From: Staphylococcus marylandisciuri
GTDB taxonomy: Bacteria > Bacillota > Bacilli > Staphylococcales > Staphylococcaceae
Length of the DNA stretch: 64,000 bases
NCBI RefSeq assembly: GCF_025519785.1
Contig: NZ_JAOPKZ010000004.1
Coordinates: 1 to 64,000 of the forward strand
Direction of reading: 5' to 3'
In this document: piece by piece, positions 1 through 11,641 of the stretch
Numbering within the stretch: position 1 is the first letter of the stretch
Layout: each line of letters begins with the position of its first letter
Position numbers and translations under genes: made by a program
Notes under the pieces: model-generated
What the model was told of the DNA's origin: nothing
The model's input: only the letters and a program-made list of their open reading frames with translations
The model's database searches: none

Positions 1-52
1 ATAAGAAAAGTAGTAGCTCAACGAGCTAACTATAGTCAAAATAATAGTAAAA

Positions 53-89
53 AAGGCAATTTCTGTATTATTACAATAGAAATTGCCTT
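53..89. terminator. Stem-loop, likely intrinsic terminator
   Basis: A 12-bp perfect inverted repeat (AAGGCAATTTCT / AGAAATTGCCTT) with a 13-nt loop. Read on the minus strand the stem is followed by a T run, so it could end a minus-strand transcript. No gene in the first 370 bases is recognised to its left, so the transcript it serves is uncertain. Confidence 0.6.
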
Positions 90-114
90 ATTCTCTCTAA
101 TCAAAGATCTTTAT

Positions 115-254
115 GTCCCAGCCTCTTCAACATCTCGGCAGTAGATGACTGATTTGAAAATGCGCTTGTATCAAGCTTTTTTCAATTCTAGTCATCTTTG
201 CCGGGGCGGGACTACGAAATCTTTTTATTCAAATTAGATTTCTATCCCGCTCCC
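115..254 (+). repeat. Intergenic hairpin repeat, cluster 1
   Basis: One full copy of the composite intergenic repeat found throughout the window. It begins with GTCCCAGCCTCTTCAACATC, then has a nested hairpin (CGGCAGTAGATGACTG ... CTAGTCATCTTTGCCG), then the GGGAC...GAAATCT / AGATTTC...TCCCGCTCCC palindrome. It lies downstream of qoxD in otherwise non-coding sequence. Confidence 0.85.
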
Positions 255-277
255 TAAACTCTTACTAATTAAAACAA

Positions 278-323
278 AAAACTTCGAGATTGTCCGTAAA
301 TTTTACGAAAATCTCGAAGTTTT
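278..323 (-). terminator. Terminator of the qoxABCD operon
   Basis: The 14-nt arms AAAACTTCGAGATT and AATCTCGAAGTTTT form a strong stem about 50 bases beyond the qoxD stop. On the minus strand the stem is followed by TTTTTTGTTTT, as expected of a Rho-independent terminator ending the qox message. Confidence 0.85.
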
Positions 324-373
324 GTCGGTCAGTGAGATATTTAGATCTCAGACGCTTTGTACTCTCGTGAGAA

Positions 374-664
374 TTATAAGTGGTGAGAGTGACCACCTTG
401 CATTACCCAATACGTACCGATGACGATAGCAAGGGTAATGATAATAGCGAAGATAACTTTGAAACTTTGTAAGTTACCATCTTTACCTTCAGTTAAGTGC
501 ATGAACATGAGTAATTGGACTGCAGCTTGGATGAAGGCAAATCCAAAGATTATAGTAATCTTTGCGTTTAAATCCATTGAAGTGTGTAGTGTTACAAATA
601 CTGCTAGGATCGTTAAAACAATAGAAGCAATAAAACCAACTGTGTGTTTTGCTATTGTATTCAT
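374..664 (-). CDS. qoxD: Quinol oxidase subunit IV QoxD
   Basis: Smallest subunit (96 aa) of the aa3-type menaquinol oxidase, a proton-pumping terminal oxidase in the cytoplasmic membrane. Subunit IV binds no cofactor in this family and is thought to help assemble or stabilise the complex. The sequence shows three hydrophobic helices (about residues 9-29, 36-56 and 69-88) and a His-containing C-terminus, as in other QoxD proteins. Its start overlaps the qoxC stop by four bases (ATGA), which implies translational coupling. It is the last gene of qoxABCD and is followed by a strong terminator. Confidence 0.95.
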   Translation of the reverse strand: MNTIAKHTVGFIASIVLTILAVFVTLHTSMDLNAKITIIFGFAFIQAAVQLLMFMHLTEGKDGNLQSFKVIFAIIITLAIVIGTYWVMQGGHSHHL

Positions 665-1266
665 CCGCTATACACCAACCCTATCATATATACGGCAGTA
701 AAGATGAAGATCCAAACAACATCTAAGAAGTGCCAGTATAAACTTACTATAAATAACTTAGGAGCATTATAAGAGTCTAATCCACGCATTCCAATTTGGA
801 TTAAAAGACAAATGATCCAGAAGATACCTAGTGTTACGTGACAACCGTGCGTACCGAGAAGTATGAAGAAACTTGACCAGTACGAACCGATTGTTGGATT
901 AACTCCCTCAGATGCATAGTGAGCAAATTCGTAGATTTCAAATCCAACAAAGACTGCACCTAAGAGGAGAGTGATGATCATCCATATCATCATTAAGTTT
1001 TGCTTTTCTTGTCGCATGTAGTAAATGGCAATACCACATGTGTAAGAGCTGATTAATAATGAGAATGTCATTATTAGAACAAGTGGTAATTCAAATAGGT
1101 CTGTAGTCATCTTGCCCGCATAATCGCCACCATGTTGCAACGTTAGTAACGTTGCAAACAAGGTACCGAACAATGCGAATTCAGCTGTAAGGAAGATCCA
1201 AAAGCCAAGTTTATTTAAATTACCTTCGTGTGAACGAGAATCAATCGTAGTGGTATTATGACTCAT
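661..1266 (-). CDS. qoxC: Quinol oxidase subunit III QoxC
   Basis: Subunit III (201 aa) of the aa3-type quinol oxidase, an integral membrane protein of the heme-copper oxidase family without redox cofactors. Five hydrophobic segments are visible and the protein is close to the usual length. The family pattern [14 protein letters not shown] is present near residues 138-151. The start lies inside the end of qoxB (11-base overlap) and the stop overlaps qoxD, so all four genes form one translationally coupled operon on the minus strand. Confidence 0.96.
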   Translation of the reverse strand: MSHNTTTIDSRSHEGNLNKLGFWIFLTAEFALFGTLFATLLTLQHGGDYAGKMTTDLFELPLVLIMTFSLLISSYTCGIAIYYMRQEKQNLMMIWMIITLLLGAVFVGFEIYEFAHYASEGVNPTIGSYWSSFFILLGTHGCHVTLGIFWIICLLIQIGMRGLDSYNAPKLFIVSLYWHFLDVVWIFIFTAVYMIGLVYSG

Positions 1267-3244
1267 GACTTACAGCCTCCTTTTCTTTTCTACGAGCTTC
1301 GCGTAGGCGCTCTTCTGTCTTAGCGACTTCTGAAGCAGGTATGTGATAACCATGATCGATTTGGAAACTTCTATAAATCATTGTACCGAAAATACCTAAC
1401 AGACAAATAATAGCTGGTACCATCGTTTCAAAGATGAAGAAGAAACCACCGATTGTGAAGAAGATACCCATTAAGAAGCCGACAGGCGTATCATTTGGCA
1501 TGTGAATATCTTTGTAATTACGGTTATCAAGGAAATGACGACCGTGTTCTTTCATGTTGACGAATGTGTCGTAGTCATTCCAATCTGGTGTGATAGCAAA
1601 GTTGTACTTAGGTGGTTGAGCTGACGCTGTTGACCATTCTAAAGTACGTCCTAAACCATTCCAGTTATCACCTGTAGCTTCACGTGGTGCCTTGATATGA
1701 CTATAAACGATACTTGCTACTAAGAATAAGAAACCGAGTGACATGAGTAACGCACCGATTGTTGAAATAACGTTCAATGTTGTCCATCCATCTTCTGGCA
1801 TGTAAGTGTATAGACGACGTGGCATACCATCTAAACCTAGAACAAACTGTGGTAAGAAACAAACGTTGAATCCAATCATAAACAACCAGAAGCACCATTT
1901 GTTAAGTGTTTCGTTTAGCTTGTATCCCATCATCTTAGGATACCAGAAGATTAAACCAGCTAGGCAGGCAAATACAACACCTGTAACTAATGTGTAGTGG
2001 AAGTGTGCAATTAAGAAATAAGTGTTGTGGTATTGATAGTCTGCTGCTGCCATGGCTAGCATGACACCTGTTACCCCACCTAATAAGAAGTTAGGGATAA
2101 ATGCTAATGAGAATAGCATTGGTGATTCAAAGGTAATTCGACCTTGGAATAGGGTGAATAACCAGTTAAATAATTTAACACCGGTAGGGATACCGATCAT
2201 CATTGTCGTAATTGAGAAGAATGAGTTAATTAACGCACCATTACCCATTGTGTAGAAATGGTGAACCCAAACTAAGAAACTTAAGAATGCAATTCCTGCT
2301 GTCGCCCAGATCATACTCTTATGACCGAATAGGCGTTTACGAGCAAATGTTGGTATGATTTCTGAATATATACCAAATGCCGGTAGGATAACGATATACA
2401 CTTCAGGGTGCCCCCAAACCCAGAAGAAGTTAGCCCAGAGCATTGGCATACCGCCATCTGCAACAGTAAAGAATGCAGTGCCAAAGATTCTATCTGTAGT
2501 GAATAGTGCTAATGCAACTGTCAATACAGGGAATGCCAAGATAACGATTAGAGTAGTGATGAAAGTTGTCACCGTAAACATTGGCATTTCCATAAATTTC
2601 ATTGTAGGTGTCTTACATCTGAGTATCGTTACAAAGAAGTTAATACCTGTCATCAGTGTACCGATACCGGAGATCTGAATTGCTACTAAGTAGTAGTTAA
2701 CACCTGGACCAGGACTGAATTCTCCTGCAAGTGGTGCATAGTTAGTCCAACCTGCTGCCGGAGAACCTCCGACAATAAATGAAAGGTTGAATAATATCAT
2801 ACCTGCGAAGAATAGCCAGAAACTGACATTATTAAGTACAGGGAAGGCAACATCTCGTGCCCCAATTTGTAATGGAATAACGATGTTCCATAAACCGAAT
2901 ATAAATGGCATTGCCATAAAGATAATCATGATAACGCCGTGTGTACTAAAGATTTCATCGTAGTGGTTAGCTTCTAAGAATTTGTTGTCAGGCATCGTAA
3001 GTTGAGTACGAATGAGTAACGCATCAATACCGCCACGAACAAACATTAATACCGCACAGATCAAGTACATGACGCCGATCTTTTTATGGTCAACGGATGT
3101 GAACCATTCTCTGTAAAGATATTTCCATAATTTAAAGTAAGTGATGACTGCAATTAGTGCGATCACTAAGAAAGGCGCACCAATTTGGGCTGCTGTAATC
3201 ATCCAGTTACCATGTACTATCAATTGATCCCATGGAAAATTCAT
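1256..3244 (-). CDS. qoxB: Quinol oxidase subunit I QoxB
   Basis: Catalytic subunit (662 aa) of the aa3 quinol oxidase. It reduces O2 to water with electrons from menaquinol and pumps protons. The hallmark histidines of heme-copper oxidases are visible: STHGVIM (heme ligand) in the N-terminal third, WGHPEVYI (CuB His and the cross-linked Tyr), VHHFYTMG (two CuB His) and AHFHYTLV (heme ligands). About 14-15 transmembrane helices are apparent. The ATG shares one base with the qoxA stop (TAATG). Length and motifs are normal, with no sign of decay. Confidence 0.98.
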   Translation of the reverse strand: MNFPWDQLIVHGNWMITAAQIGAPFLVIALIAVITYFKLWKYLYREWFTSVDHKKIGVMYLICAVLMFVRGGIDALLIRTQLTMPDNKFLEANHYDEIFSTHGVIMIIFMAMPFIFGLWNIVIPLQIGARDVAFPVLNNVSFWLFFAGMILFNLSFIVGGSPAAGWTNYAPLAGEFSPGPGVNYYLVAIQISGIGTLMTGINFFVTILRCKTPTMKFMEMPMFTVTTFITTLIVILAFPVLTVALALFTTDRIFGTAFFTVADGGMPMLWANFFWVWGHPEVYIVILPAFGIYSEIIPTFARKRLFGHKSMIWATAGIAFLSFLVWVHHFYTMGNGALINSFFSITTMMIGIPTGVKLFNWLFTLFQGRITFESPMLFSLAFIPNFLLGGVTGVMLAMAAADYQYHNTYFLIAHFHYTLVTGVVFACLAGLIFWYPKMMGYKLNETLNKWCFWLFMIGFNVCFLPQFVLGLDGMPRRLYTYMPEDGWTTLNVISTIGALLMSLGFLFLVASIVYSHIKAPREATGDNWNGLGRTLEWSTASAQPPKYNFAITPDWNDYDTFVNMKEHGRHFLDNRNYKDIHMPNDTPVGFLMGIFFTIGGFFFIFETMVPAIICLLGIFGTMIYRSFQIDHGYHIPASEVAKTEERLREARRKEKEAVSHES

Positions 3245-4368
3245 TAATGTCCACCTCCATGTTCATGATCTTTATCGTGCTTAGAATCTTTATCATCTTT
3301 AGCACCTTTAGAGATTTTTTCCATTTCATCCATATTATGATGTTCTTTTTTCTTGAACTCATTATTATATGGTTTGTCATTTGGTAAGATCATTTCTTTC
3401 ATACCATGACGTTTGTAGTTAGCATTTGTAATTTGATGTTTGCGGGCAGGTTTGTTCTTATCTGGCTTGTCAAGAACGCTATCTTTAATTTCAGATTCAG
3501 AATGGAAGTTAGGATCTTTCTGAACATAGTGATAACGTTTGTAAGCATAGAAGATATATTCAGGATCTGCTGCAGGGTCAACAAATGCCATGTGAGTACC
3601 GCTAAATGTTAGGTTTTGGTTCTTAGTCACAGGTAAAAGTTGTTTGTCGAACGTATCTTGATCGAGCGTCTTATGACGTTTAGCATCTTTTACCCATTTG
3701 TTGAAATCACCATCATTAACTGAGTGTACTTGGAACGTTTGACGTGCGAAACCTTCACCGTTGAAGTTTGAGTTCCGTCCTCTGAACGTACCTGTTTGAT
3801 CTGCAGTTAATGTCCAATCCATCGTCATACCAGTCATAGCATATTTCTGACCACCAAGTTGTGGAATCCAGAAACTTGTCATCATATCCATAGATTGGAG
3901 CTTGAAGACAACTGGTCGATCTTTAGGAATAGTTACATGGTTAATTGTTTCAACTTTTTGCTCTGGATAAGCAAAGAACCATTTGTAACCAGCACTTGTC
4001 GCATAGATAACTATTGGATCTTTATCTTTTTGCGGCGGTTCATCGTAATTGTAAAGTGACTTAACTGTTGGAATAGCTAAGGCAATTACGATAATAACCG
4101 GAACAATAAACCATATTGTTTCGATTAGAGAATTGTGATGCATCTTACCTGATTCATCATTTCCTTTTAAACGATATTTAAATAGGAAGACAGCGAATAA
4201 GATAAGTACCACAGCAACAATAACAAGCATGAAGATGATTGAGTACATGATCAAGAACTTGGAGTCGCTTGCTATTGGCCCTTTAGGGTTTAAGACTTCT
4301 ACATTAGAACACCCACTTAGCAAGATAAGTGAGCCAACAAGTAGAAGCAAAGACTTAAATTTTGACAC
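3244..4368 (-). CDS. qoxA: Quinol oxidase subunit II QoxA, lipoprotein
   Basis: Subunit II (374 aa) of the quinol oxidase, the extracytoplasmic subunit that takes part in quinol oxidation. It has a lipoprotein signal with lipobox LLSGC (Cys20), two transmembrane helices (about residues 40-65 and 82-105) and a cupredoxin-like outer domain. The C-terminal tail is rich in Lys, Asp and His and ends HEHGGGH. The start is GTG at 4366-4368, supported by AGGAGGT seven bases upstream. It is the first gene of qoxABCD. I could not place the promoter confidently. Confidence 0.96.
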   Translation of the reverse strand: MSKFKSLLLLVGSLILLSGCSNVEVLNPKGPIASDSKFLIMYSIIFMLVIVAVVLILFAVFLFKYRLKGNDESGKMHHNSLIETIWFIVPVIIVIALAIPTVKSLYNYDEPPQKDKDPIVIYATSAGYKWFFAYPEQKVETINHVTIPKDRPVVFKLQSMDMMTSFWIPQLGGQKYAMTGMTMDWTLTADQTGTFRGRNSNFNGEGFARQTFQVHSVNDGDFNKWVKDAKRHKTLDQDTFDKQLLPVTKNQNLTFSGTHMAFVDPAADPEYIFYAYKRYHYVQKDPNFHSESEIKDSVLDKPDKNKPARKHQITNANYKRHGMKEMILPNDKPYNNEFKKKEHHNMDEMEKISKGAKDDKDSKHDKDHEHGGGH

Positions 4369-4471
4369 TTTTTTGACCTCCTAATACTACAATTGTAGGG
4401 CTTATCATCAATTTTAAGATATTACGGAATATTTACAAGAGCTGACGAGGAAAAAATTATTGTAAATTTAA

Positions 4472-4505
4472 AAGAAGCCCTACAGACACGGCGTCTGACG
4501 GGCTT
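4472..4505 (-). terminator. Terminator after the Ig-like small gene
   Basis: On the minus strand, AAGCCCGTCAGAC ... GTCTGTAGGGCTT forms a stable stem followed by CTTTTAAATTT. It lies about 115 bases beyond the stop of the 105-aa gene and before the qoxA promoter region, so it probably separates that transcript from qox. Confidence 0.75.
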
Positions 4506-4619
4506 TAGAGCAATTGTTAAATTTATGTGTACATTTTGTGACTATCGTCAATTTTATAAAAAAGTGCTAAACGTTGTACCAAATTAATAGTGCAGAATTA
4601 AGAAATTAATTTATATAAG

Positions 4620-4937
4620 TCATTTAACTTCAATATAGCGAGTTGATTGATCTGCAGCACCATGAGAATCTTTCACATGATACGATATTTTATATTTTCC
4701 TGCCTTATCAGTATTGACGTGACCTTCTACGGTAATTTGGTCAGTTAAATCTCCATCCTCTTTGTCATAAGCGCGGATCCCCTTGAGCAAATTACAATCT
4801 GATCCTTTGTTAATGATCACATCTTTAACGCCCTTAATTTCAGGAAGTGAATTATGCGTCGCATCCGCACTTAAATTTGGTGAAACGAGGGTTGCTGAAA
4901 CACCAATTGCTGATAGTGATTGTAAAAGTTTATCCAT
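4620..4937 (-). CDS. Small Ig-like (DUF5011-type) domain protein
   Basis: A 105-aa protein made mostly of one bacterial Ig-like fold of the DUF5011 type. The pattern is G-V-K-D-V-x-I-N-K-G near residues 36-45, AYDKEDGDLTDQITVEG near 56-72 and AGKYKISYHVKDSHG near 79-93. The N-terminus (LLQSLSAIGVSATLV) is hydrophobic and might be a weak export signal, but it has few positive charges. S. aureus has a gene in the same place between qoxA and folD, annotated there as chitinase-related. GGAGG lies nine bases before the ATG. It may be a secreted or cell-surface binding module; its ligand is unknown. Confidence 0.75.
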   Translation of the reverse strand: MDKLLQSLSAIGVSATLVSPNLSADATHNSLPEIKGVKDVIINKGSDCNLLKGIRAYDKEDGDLTDQITVEGHVNTDKAGKYKISYHVKDSHGAADQSTRYIEVK

Positions 4938-5160
4938 AATAGTTAACCTCCGTCTGAAGTCACGACTTATTGTTAACTATACTATACCTTCTTCAAATTG
5001 AAAATACATCGTACTATGGACCGATATCTAAATATATATGTTCTAAAGTCGTAGCAACTGATGAGACAACCACCCAGTCTGACGCTTTGAGAAAGCCTGA
5101 AAATAAATGGGCTCTGGATGATGTCATGCAGCATTAAAATGCATATTGTAATTTTTATCT

Positions 5161-6018
5161 TTATTTAATTCCTCTTCGCATTTTTTCAGCTAACAACGTA
5201 TTATTTAATACCATCGTTATTGTCATTGGACCAACGCCGCCGGGAACGGGTGTGATTGCGCCAGCTATTTCTTTAACTTCCTCATAAGCAACATCGCCTT
5301 TAAGTTTTCCGTTGTCATCTGGTGTATTACCTACATCTATGACTACTGCGCCTTCTTTAACGTCTTCTTTAGTGACGAGACCTGGTTGTCCAACAGCACT
5401 TACGATGACGTCAGCATCTTTTAAGTGACTGTGCATGTCTTTAGTTCGAGAATGCAGGATTGTCACTGTTGCATTTTTCTGCAGTAACAATTTGGATACT
5501 GGTTGACCGACGATGTGGCTTCGTCCAATGACTACTGCATTTTTTCCTTCTAAATCAATATCGGCATGATCTAAGAGTTCCATGACGCCTAAGGGTGTAC
5601 AAGGAACGAAAGTTTGCTCATCAATGTATAACTTTCCTATATTTGCTGGATGGAAGCCATCGACATCTTTAGCAGGGTCAATAGCCTCTAATACTTTCTG
5701 CTCATTTACTTGCTCAGGTAATGGAACTTGAACGAGTATACCACTAACGGAGTCATCCTTATTTAAGCGTTCAAGTTCGTTTAATACCTCATTTTCTGAA
5801 GTATCTTCATCTAAATGTACGATTTCTGAGATGATTCCAATTTTCTCTGCTGCTTTTTTCTTTGATTTAACATAACTTAAGCTAGCGCCATCGTTACCTA
5901 CTAAGATCACGGAAAGCTTAGGGGTATACCCTTTTTCCTGTAGGGATTCTACTTGCTCTTTCAGTCCCTGGCGATAATCCTTCGCAATTTGTTTACCATC
6001 TAATATTTTTGCAGACAT
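5161..6018 (-). CDS. folD: Methylene-THF dehydrogenase/cyclohydrolase FolD
   Basis: Bifunctional cytosolic enzyme: 5,10-methylene-THF is oxidised to methenyl-THF, which is hydrolysed to 10-formyl-THF, the formyl donor for PurN and PurH. The motifs [15 protein letters not shown] (catalytic Lys), [16 protein letters not shown] (dinucleotide binding) and PGGVGPMT are present. The start is taken as ATG at 6016-6018 (285 aa), eight bases after GAGGAGG. A TTG two codons earlier is in frame but only two bases from that ribosome site. The gene is divergent from purE and may share the PurR-box region, which would fit its link to purine synthesis. Confidence 0.96.
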   Translation of the reverse strand: MSAKILDGKQIAKDYRQGLKEQVESLQEKGYTPKLSVILVGNDGASLSYVKSKKKAAEKIGIISEIVHLDEDTSENEVLNELERLNKDDSVSGILVQVPLPEQVNEQKVLEAIDPAKDVDGFHPANIGKLYIDEQTFVPCTPLGVMELLDHADIDLEGKNAVVIGRSHIVGQPVSKLLLQKNATVTILHSRTKDMHSHLKDADVIVSAVGQPGLVTKEDVKEGAVVIDVGNTPDDNGKLKGDVAYEEVKEIAGAITPVPGGVGPMTITMVLNNTLLAEKMRRGIK

Positions 6019-6096
6019 ATGCAAATCCTCCTCATTTAAACCTGAACTTTTACCTTACGTTCAACAATGAATGTAATCTAATTTACATAATAAAAC

Positions 6097-6134
6097 GTAA
6101 ATTGAACACGAAATCGATTAAAAAGTTCGATTTT
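6097..6134. promoter_or_regulatory. Putative PurR box pair
   Basis: Two inverted boxes with GAAC cores lie between divergent folD and purE: TAAATTGAACACG (6098-6110) and the opposite-strand AAAAATCGAACTTTTT (6119-6134). They resemble the PurBox of Bacillus and Staphylococcus PurR (AWWWCCGAACWWT, inverted). The match in the first box is imperfect, so this is an inference supported mainly by position. Confidence 0.6.
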
Positions 6135-6227
6135 TAGATTGAAACTCTTTCACATTCTTGTTAACCTTATACTTGTAATATACAACTTATGCATTAATTA
6201 TTTCAAATCTTTGAAAGGGTGTTCATT

Positions 6228-6710
6228 ATGAAAGTGGCAGTAGTCATGGGTAGCTCATCTGACTGGTCTACGATGAAAGAAAGTTGTCAGATATTAGAAA
6301 CACTAGGCGTACCGTACGAAAAACAAGTCGTCTCAGCACACCGTACGCCACAGCTAATGGTTGATTTCGCTTCACAAGCGCGTCTCAACGGTTATGATGT
6401 CATCATCGCTGGTGCAGGGGGAGCGGCACATCTGCCAGGAATGATTGCTTCAATGACCACATTACCTGTAATCGGCGTGCCTATTGAATCAAAGGCTTTA
6501 CAAGGCTTAGACTCACTTTTATCTATAGTTCAGATGCCAGGAGGTATTCCAGTAGCCACAACTGCAATTGGTAAATCAGGCGCTAAAAATGCAGGTATAC
6601 TCGCAGCTCGAATCTTAGGATTGCAAGATAGTTCGTTGTATGAAAACTTGAAAAATTATGAAAGATCGTTAGCCCAGAAAGTGAGTGAGATGCAAAGTGA
6701 ACTTCAATAA
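6228..6710 (+). CDS. purE: N5-CAIR mutase PurE
   Basis: Class I PurE (160 aa from the chosen start), which converts N5-carboxyaminoimidazole ribonucleotide to CAIR in de novo purine synthesis. The family motifs [15 protein letters not shown] and [11 protein letters not shown] are all present. The ATG at 6228 is preferred over an in-frame GTG at 6219 because GAAAGGG lies eight bases before the ATG and other PurE proteins begin this way. It is the first gene of the eleven-gene pur operon and works with PurK, encoded next. Confidence 0.96.
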   Translation: MKVAVVMGSSSDWSTMKESCQILETLGVPYEKQVVSAHRTPQLMVDFASQARLNGYDVIIAGAGGAAHLPGMIASMTTLPVIGVPIESKALQGLDSLLSIVQMPGGIPVATTAIGKSGAKNAGILAARILGLQDSSLYENLKNYERSLAQKVSEMQSELQ

Positions 6711-7824
6711 ACTTAAGTTTGGTTCCACGATTGGCATTATAGGCGGAGGTCAATTAGGTAAGATGATGGCTCAATCTGCTCAAAAAATGGGCTTCAAAGT
6801 GATCGTTCTCGATCCTGACAAAGAATGTCCTTGTCAGCATGTAGCTCATCAGTTTATCAATGCGGAATATGACGATATTGACGCTTTAAAGCAGCTTGGT
6901 GAAGCGACTGATGTGATTACATATGAATTTGAGAATATTTCCGCCTCTCAATTAAAAGAATTAGTGAATATCTATAATATTCCTCAAGGCTATCAAGCGA
7001 TCGAATTATTACAAGACCGATTAACTGAAAAGCAATCGTTAGAGCAAGCGGGGGCTCATATTCTTCCCTATAAACAGTTGAGCCGTGTAGAAGATTTAGA
7101 TAAGGCTAAAGAGCAATTAGGTTATCCATTTATGGTGAAGACGCGTTTTGGTGGTTATGACGGTAAAGGTCAAGTACTCGTAAAGGGAGAACAGGATTTA
7201 CAAGAGGCAACAGAGCTAATTGAACAGCAAGAATGCGTAGCCGAACAATTCCTAAATTTGGATAAAGAAGTTTCGTTAACCGTAACAATTGGCAACGATA
7301 ATCAAATCGCTTATTTCCCTTTACAAGAGAATGAACATCAAAATCAAATACTCTTTAAAACTGTCGTTCCAGCTCGCTCTAATAAAGAGGAAGAAGCTCG
7401 CAAAGAAGTGACGAAGATAACTGATCATATTCATTTTATTGGAACGTTTACTGTTGAATTCTTTATTGACAAATCAAATAAATTATACGTAAACGAAATT
7501 GCTCCTCGACCTCATAATTCAGGCCATTACTCTATTGAAGCATGCGATTATTCGCAATTCGATACCCACATCTTGGCTATAACAGGACAGAGATTACCTC
7601 AAGCTATCAATGTTCTCAAACCAGCAGTAATGATGAATCTCTTAGGTAGAGATTTAGATCTATTGGAAGATGAATTCGGTAATCATCCTGAGTGGCATAC
7701 ACACATATATGGCAAAACTACTCGTAAGCCTGATCGTAAAATGGGTCATCTTACAGTGCTTACAAATGACGTGGATCAAGCTGAAGAAGAGTTACTAAAT
7801 TACTTTAAAGGGAGAAATAATTAA
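6697..7824 (+). CDS. purK: N5-CAIR synthetase PurK
   Basis: ATP-grasp enzyme (375 aa) that carboxylates AIR to N5-CAIR with ATP and bicarbonate. It has the N-terminal nucleotide-binding loop [13 protein letters not shown], the ATP-grasp core ([14 protein letters not shown] near residue 145) and the metal/substrate segment [14 protein letters not shown]. The start is taken as GTG at 6697, giving the [10 protein letters not shown]-terminus seen in S. aureus. It lies inside the purE reading frame (14-base overlap). The stop shares a base with the purC start. Confidence 0.95.
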   Translation: MNFNKLKFGSTIGIIGGGQLGKMMAQSAQKMGFKVIVLDPDKECPCQHVAHQFINAEYDDIDALKQLGEATDVITYEFENISASQLKELVNIYNIPQGYQAIELLQDRLTEKQSLEQAGAHILPYKQLSRVEDLDKAKEQLGYPFMVKTRFGGYDGKGQVLVKGEQDLQEATELIEQQECVAEQFLNLDKEVSLTVTIGNDNQIAYFPLQENEHQNQILFKTVVPARSNKEEEARKEVTKITDHIHFIGTFTVEFFIDKSNKLYVNEIAPRPHNSGHYSIEACDYSQFDTHILAITGQRLPQAINVLKPAVMMNLLGRDLDLLEDEFGNHPEWHTHIYGKTTRKPDRKMGHLTVLTNDVDQAEEELLNYFKGRNN

Positions 7825-8528
7825 TGTCTTTATTATATGAAGGTAAAGCGAAACGCATATTTACTACTGAAGAAGAAAATGTCTTAAAAGTAGAATACAA
7901 AGATGAAGTAACAGCTGGAAACGGTGCGAAGAAAGATCATCTACCAGGAAAAGGACGTCTTAATAACTTAATAACTTCTAAAATATTCGAATACCTTAAT
8001 GACCAAGGTTTAAAAAGTCATTTTATCGAACGCATATCAGAAACTGAACAAATTGTTGAACAAGTTGAAATTATACCTTTAGAAGTTGTAGTGAGAAATA
8101 TCGCTGCTGGATCTATTACTAAGCGTTTAGGATTTGAAAAGGGACACAAGTTTAATGAACCGTTAGTGGAATTTTTCTATAAAAATGATGATCTTAATGA
8201 TCCTCTCATCACAGATGCGCATATTAAAGTACTTGAAATAGCTGATGATAAGGACATTGAAGCTTTACAATCAGCAGCGTTAGAAATCAATAATCATCTA
8301 CAGCAACTGATGAGTAAAATGGACTTGCGCCTCGTGGACTTCAAAATTGAGTTTGGACGGACGAAATATGGCAACCTCATCTTAGCTGATGAAATATCTC
8401 CTGATACTTGTCGAATTTGGGCTCAAGATAGTGATGAGAACTTTGATAAAGATGTTTACCGTGAAGACCGTGGTTCAATCATAGACGTTTACCAATCATT
8501 CTTAAATAAATTGGAGGATATTAAATAA
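7824..8528 (+). CDS. purC: SAICAR synthetase PurC
   Basis: Phosphoribosylaminoimidazole-succinocarboxamide synthase (234 aa), which joins CAIR to aspartate using ATP. The N-terminal YEGKAKRIF motif and the C-terminal [11 protein letters not shown] signature are both present, with the central [10 protein letters not shown] segment between them. GGGAG lies before the ATG. The gene overlaps purK and purS by one base each (TAATG), so translation is probably coupled. Confidence 0.97.
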   Translation: MSLLYEGKAKRIFTTEEENVLKVEYKDEVTAGNGAKKDHLPGKGRLNNLITSKIFEYLNDQGLKSHFIERISETEQIVEQVEIIPLEVVVRNIAAGSITKRLGFEKGHKFNEPLVEFFYKNDDLNDPLITDAHIKVLEIADDKDIEALQSAALEINNHLQQLMSKMDLRLVDFKIEFGRTKYGNLILADEISPDTCRIWAQDSDENFDKDVYREDRGSIIDVYQSFLNKLEDIK

Positions 8529-8788
8529 TGAAGAAAATTGAATTACACATTACTTTACAACCACAAGTACTCGATACACAAGGGCAAGCTTTAACGCGTG
8601 CAGTACACGATTTAGGATATGAACAAGTCGATGATATTCGTGTTGGAAAAGTGTTGTACTTAACTGTAGATGAGACGTCGGAAGTAGCAGTTGACAATGT
8701 CGTAACTACTTTGAGTGAGAAACTATTCGCTAATACTGTCATTGAAGAGTATAGTTACAAAGTTATTGAAGAAGGAGAGACGTTCTAA
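8528..8788 (+). CDS. purS: FGAM synthase subunit PurS
   Basis: Small structural subunit (86 aa) of the three-part formylglycinamidine ribonucleotide synthase found in Gram-positives. PurS bridges the glutaminase PurQ and the synthetase PurL. The fold pattern of this family is visible: a starting beta strand with [17 protein letters not shown], then VRVGKV-like and EEYSYKV segments. It sits in the expected order purS-purQ-purL with one-base overlaps on both sides. Confidence 0.95.
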   Translation: MKKIELHITLQPQVLDTQGQALTRAVHDLGYEQVDDIRVGKVLYLTVDETSEVAVDNVVTTLSEKLFANTVIEEYSYKVIEEGETF

Positions 8789-9459
8789 TGAAGTTTGCTG
8801 TACTTAGATTTCCAGGTTCTAATTGTGATCGGGACATGTATAATGCAGCGCTGAAGAGCGGTGCCTCTGCAGAGTACGTCGATTATCGTCGCACTTCATT
8901 AGACGGATTTGATGGTGTGCTCATTCCAGGAGGATTTTCATTTGGAGATTATTTGCGTTCAGGCGCTGTAGCTAGTGTTGCTCCTATTATAGAAGAAGTA
9001 AAACGTTTGGCTCAAGAAGGTAAACCTGTATTAGGTGTATGTAATGGCTTTCAAATTCTAACAGAAATTGGTTTATTACCTGGTGCGCTGCTTCACAATG
9101 ATTCACATTTATTTATTAGCCGCAATGAAAAACTGAGAATAGTCAATAACCAAACGCCTTTTACTAAAGGTTACGAAGAAGGCGAGCAAGTGATTTACCC
9201 TGTTGCACATGGAGAGGGTCACTATTACTGTACAGAAGAAATGTATAACGACTTACATAAGAACAATCAAGTCATTCTGAAGTATGTGGATAACCCTAAC
9301 GGCTCTCATGAAGACATAGCTGGCATAGTAAATGAACAGGGGAATGTATGCGGAATGATGCCTCACCCTGAGCGTGCTTTAGAGACTATCTTGGGCACAG
9401 ATGATGGTAAAAAATTGTTTGATGCAATGGTAGAAAGTTGGAGGGAACAAAATGTCTAA
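8788..9459 (+). CDS. purQ: FGAM synthase glutaminase subunit PurQ
   Basis: Class I glutamine amidotransferase (223 aa) that supplies ammonia to PurL. The catalytic cysteine is in [10 protein letters not shown], and the His and Glu of the triad are in MPHPER near the C-terminus. The [16 protein letters not shown] loop of PurQ is also present. It overlaps purS by one base and purL by eight, with GGAGGG before the purL start inside this gene. Confidence 0.97.
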   Translation: MKFAVLRFPGSNCDRDMYNAALKSGASAEYVDYRRTSLDGFDGVLIPGGFSFGDYLRSGAVASVAPIIEEVKRLAQEGKPVLGVCNGFQILTEIGLLPGALLHNDSHLFISRNEKLRIVNNQTPFTKGYEEGEQVIYPVAHGEGHYYCTEEMYNDLHKNNQVILKYVDNPNGSHEDIAGIVNEQGNVCGMMPHPERALETILGTDDGKKLFDAMVESWREQNV

Positions 9460-11641
9460 ATTTATTGAGCCTAGTAGCGAAGAAATTAAAGCAGAACGAT
9501 TATATCAAGACTTTGGTTTAACAGATGCTGAATATGAGAAAGTTTGTGACATTTTAGAGCGTGAGCCGAACTTTACTGAAGTTGGAATCTTTTCCGTGAT
9601 GTGGAGTGAACACTGCTCTTATAAACATTCTAAGCCATTTCTTAAACAGTTTCCTACATCAGGTGAACACGTGCTTATGGGACCAGGTGAAGGTGCTGGA
9701 GTAGTAGATATCGGCGATAAGCAAGCAGTTGTGTTTAAAGTAGAATCTCACAACCATCCTTCCGCTGTAGAACCCTATCAAGGCGCAGCTACTGGTGTAG
9801 GTGGCATTATCAGAGATATCGTTTCAATAGGTGCACGTCCTATTAACTTACTCAATAGTTTGCGATTCGGTGAGCTCACTGAAAAACAAAATCGTCGGTT
9901 ATTACGCGGAGTAGTCGCTGGTATTGGAGGTTATGGTAACTGTATCGGTATTCCAACGACTGCTGGGGAAATTGAATTCGATGAGCGCTACGATGGCAAT
10001 CCTCTCGTTAACGCTATGTGTGTGGGCGTTATTGACCATGATATGGTTCAAAAAGGAACTGCGAAAGGAACAGGAAATTCAGTCATTTATGTCGGCCTTA
10101 AGACAGGTAGAGATGGTATTCACGGTGCAACGTTTGCTTCGGAAGAGCTTAATGAGGAAAGCGAAAGTAAGCGTCCTTCAGTTCAAATAGGAGACCCATT
10201 TGTCGGCAAGAAATTAATGGAGGCAACGCTAGAAGCGATAACTTACAAAGAGCTTGTCGGTATACAAGATATGGGTGCAGCCGGACTCACTTCTTCTTCG
10301 TCTGAAATGGCTGCCAAAGGCAAAAGTGGTATTCATTTACAACTTGAAAAGGTTCCTGTCAGGGAAGAAGGGATTTCCCCATATGAAATGATGTTATCCG
10401 AAACACAAGAGCGTATGTTGCTCGTAGTTGAAAAAGGGACAGAGCAAAAGTTCTTAGATCTATTTGAGGACTATGAATTAGACAGTGCCGTTATTGGCGA
10501 AGTGACAGATGATGACCGCTTCTTATTAACTTATGAAGACGAGGTCTTTGCAGATATCCCCGTACAACCACTTGCAGATGAAGCACCCGAATACATTCTT
10601 GAAGGGGAAGAAAAAGCTTATAACACATCGAGAAATGATTATAGTGACTTAGATGTTGAAGATACTTTTAACCGTTTGTTTACCCATCCAACTATAGCAT
10701 CAAAGCGGTATTTATATGAACAATATGATCAACAAGTTGGCGCTAATACGATTATCAAGCCAGGTCTGCAATCTTCAGTAGTTCGAGTTGAAGGAACTAA
10801 CAAAGCAATCGCTTCGACGATAGACGGTGAAGCGCGTTACGTGTTTAACCAACCTTATGAAGGCGGAAAGATGGTCGTCGCGGAAGCTTACCGCAATCTC
10901 ATTTCAGTAGGTGCCAAACCATTAGCTATGACGGATTGTTTAAATTATGGCTCGCCAGAGAAGAAAGAGATCTATCAGCAGCTGATTGATTCTACAAAAG
11001 GGATGGCTGAAGCTTGCGAAACGTTACAAACACCTGTGGTATCAGGTAATGTATCACTTTATAACGAGACACCGCATTCCTCAATATTCCCGACACCTGT
11101 AGTAGGGATGGTAGGTTTGATAGAAGATATCGATTATCTTCGAGATTTCACGCCTCAACCGGACGAAGAGATTTATTTAGTGGGTGATACGCGTGATGAC
11201 TTTGGTGGAAGCCAAGTTGAAAAGCTAATTTATGGGGCGGTAAACCATGAATTCGACTCCATCGATCTTTCTCAAGAAGTAGAAAAAGGTGAGCAGATTC
11301 GCACAGCTATCTGCAACGGACAGGCTTCACATGTACAAGCAGTTGGTAAAGGTGGTCTATTAGTATCACTCGCTCGATTAAGCGCTTACTACCAGCTTGG
11401 TTTAAAAGTCTCATTAAATGTTTCTAACGCTCAATTATTTAGTGAAACACAAGGAAGATATCTCATTACTGTCAAGAAAGGTCAAACGTTACCAGTCGAC
11501 AACGCAGTTAAAATAGGTAGTTTGATTTCAGAACCTAAGTTTGAAGTTACAAATGAGCAGATAACTCTTTCACGTGACGTGAAAGAACTCAATCAACAGT
11601 GGGAAGGAGCAATTCCTCAATGTATGACTACAACGGATTAA
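9452..11641 (+). CDS. purL: FGAM synthase large subunit PurL
   Basis: Synthetase subunit (729 aa), the short Gram-positive form that lacks the fused PurS and glutaminase parts of the enterobacterial enzyme. It converts FGAR to FGAM with ATP and ammonia delivered by PurQ. Recognisable segments are [33 protein letters not shown] and the second-half [10 protein letters not shown]. Length is normal. Its 3' end overlaps the purF start by 22 bases. Confidence 0.97.
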   Translation: MSKFIEPSSEEIKAERLYQDFGLTDAEYEKVCDILEREPNFTEVGIFSVMWSEHCSYKHSKPFLKQFPTSGEHVLMGPGEGAGVVDIGDKQAVVFKVESHNHPSAVEPYQGAATGVGGIIRDIVSIGARPINLLNSLRFGELTEKQNRRLLRGVVAGIGGYGNCIGIPTTAGEIEFDERYDGNPLVNAMCVGVIDHDMVQKGTAKGTGNSVIYVGLKTGRDGIHGATFASEELNEESESKRPSVQIGDPFVGKKLMEATLEAITYKELVGIQDMGAAGLTSSSSEMAAKGKSGIHLQLEKVPVREEGISPYEMMLSETQERMLLVVEKGTEQKFLDLFEDYELDSAVIGEVTDDDRFLLTYEDEVFADIPVQPLADEAPEYILEGEEKAYNTSRNDYSDLDVEDTFNRLFTHPTIASKRYLYEQYDQQVGANTIIKPGLQSSVVRVEGTNKAIASTIDGEARYVFNQPYEGGKMVVAEAYRNLISVGAKPLAMTDCLNYGSPEKKEIYQQLIDSTKGMAEACETLQTPVVSGNVSLYNETPHSSIFPTPVVGMVGLIEDIDYLRDFTPQPDEEIYLVGDTRDDFGGSQVEKLIYGAVNHEFDSIDLSQEVEKGEQIRTAICNGQASHVQAVGKGGLLVSLARLSAYYQLGLKVSLNVSNAQLFSETQGRYLITVKKGQTLPVDNAVKIGSLISEPKFEVTNEQITLSRDVKELNQQWEGAIPQCMTTTD

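Noticed and set aside
8521..8742. 73-aa Cys/Ser-rich antisense frame opposite purS
   Set aside because: It is the complement of purS in the conserved pur operon and has no start signals.
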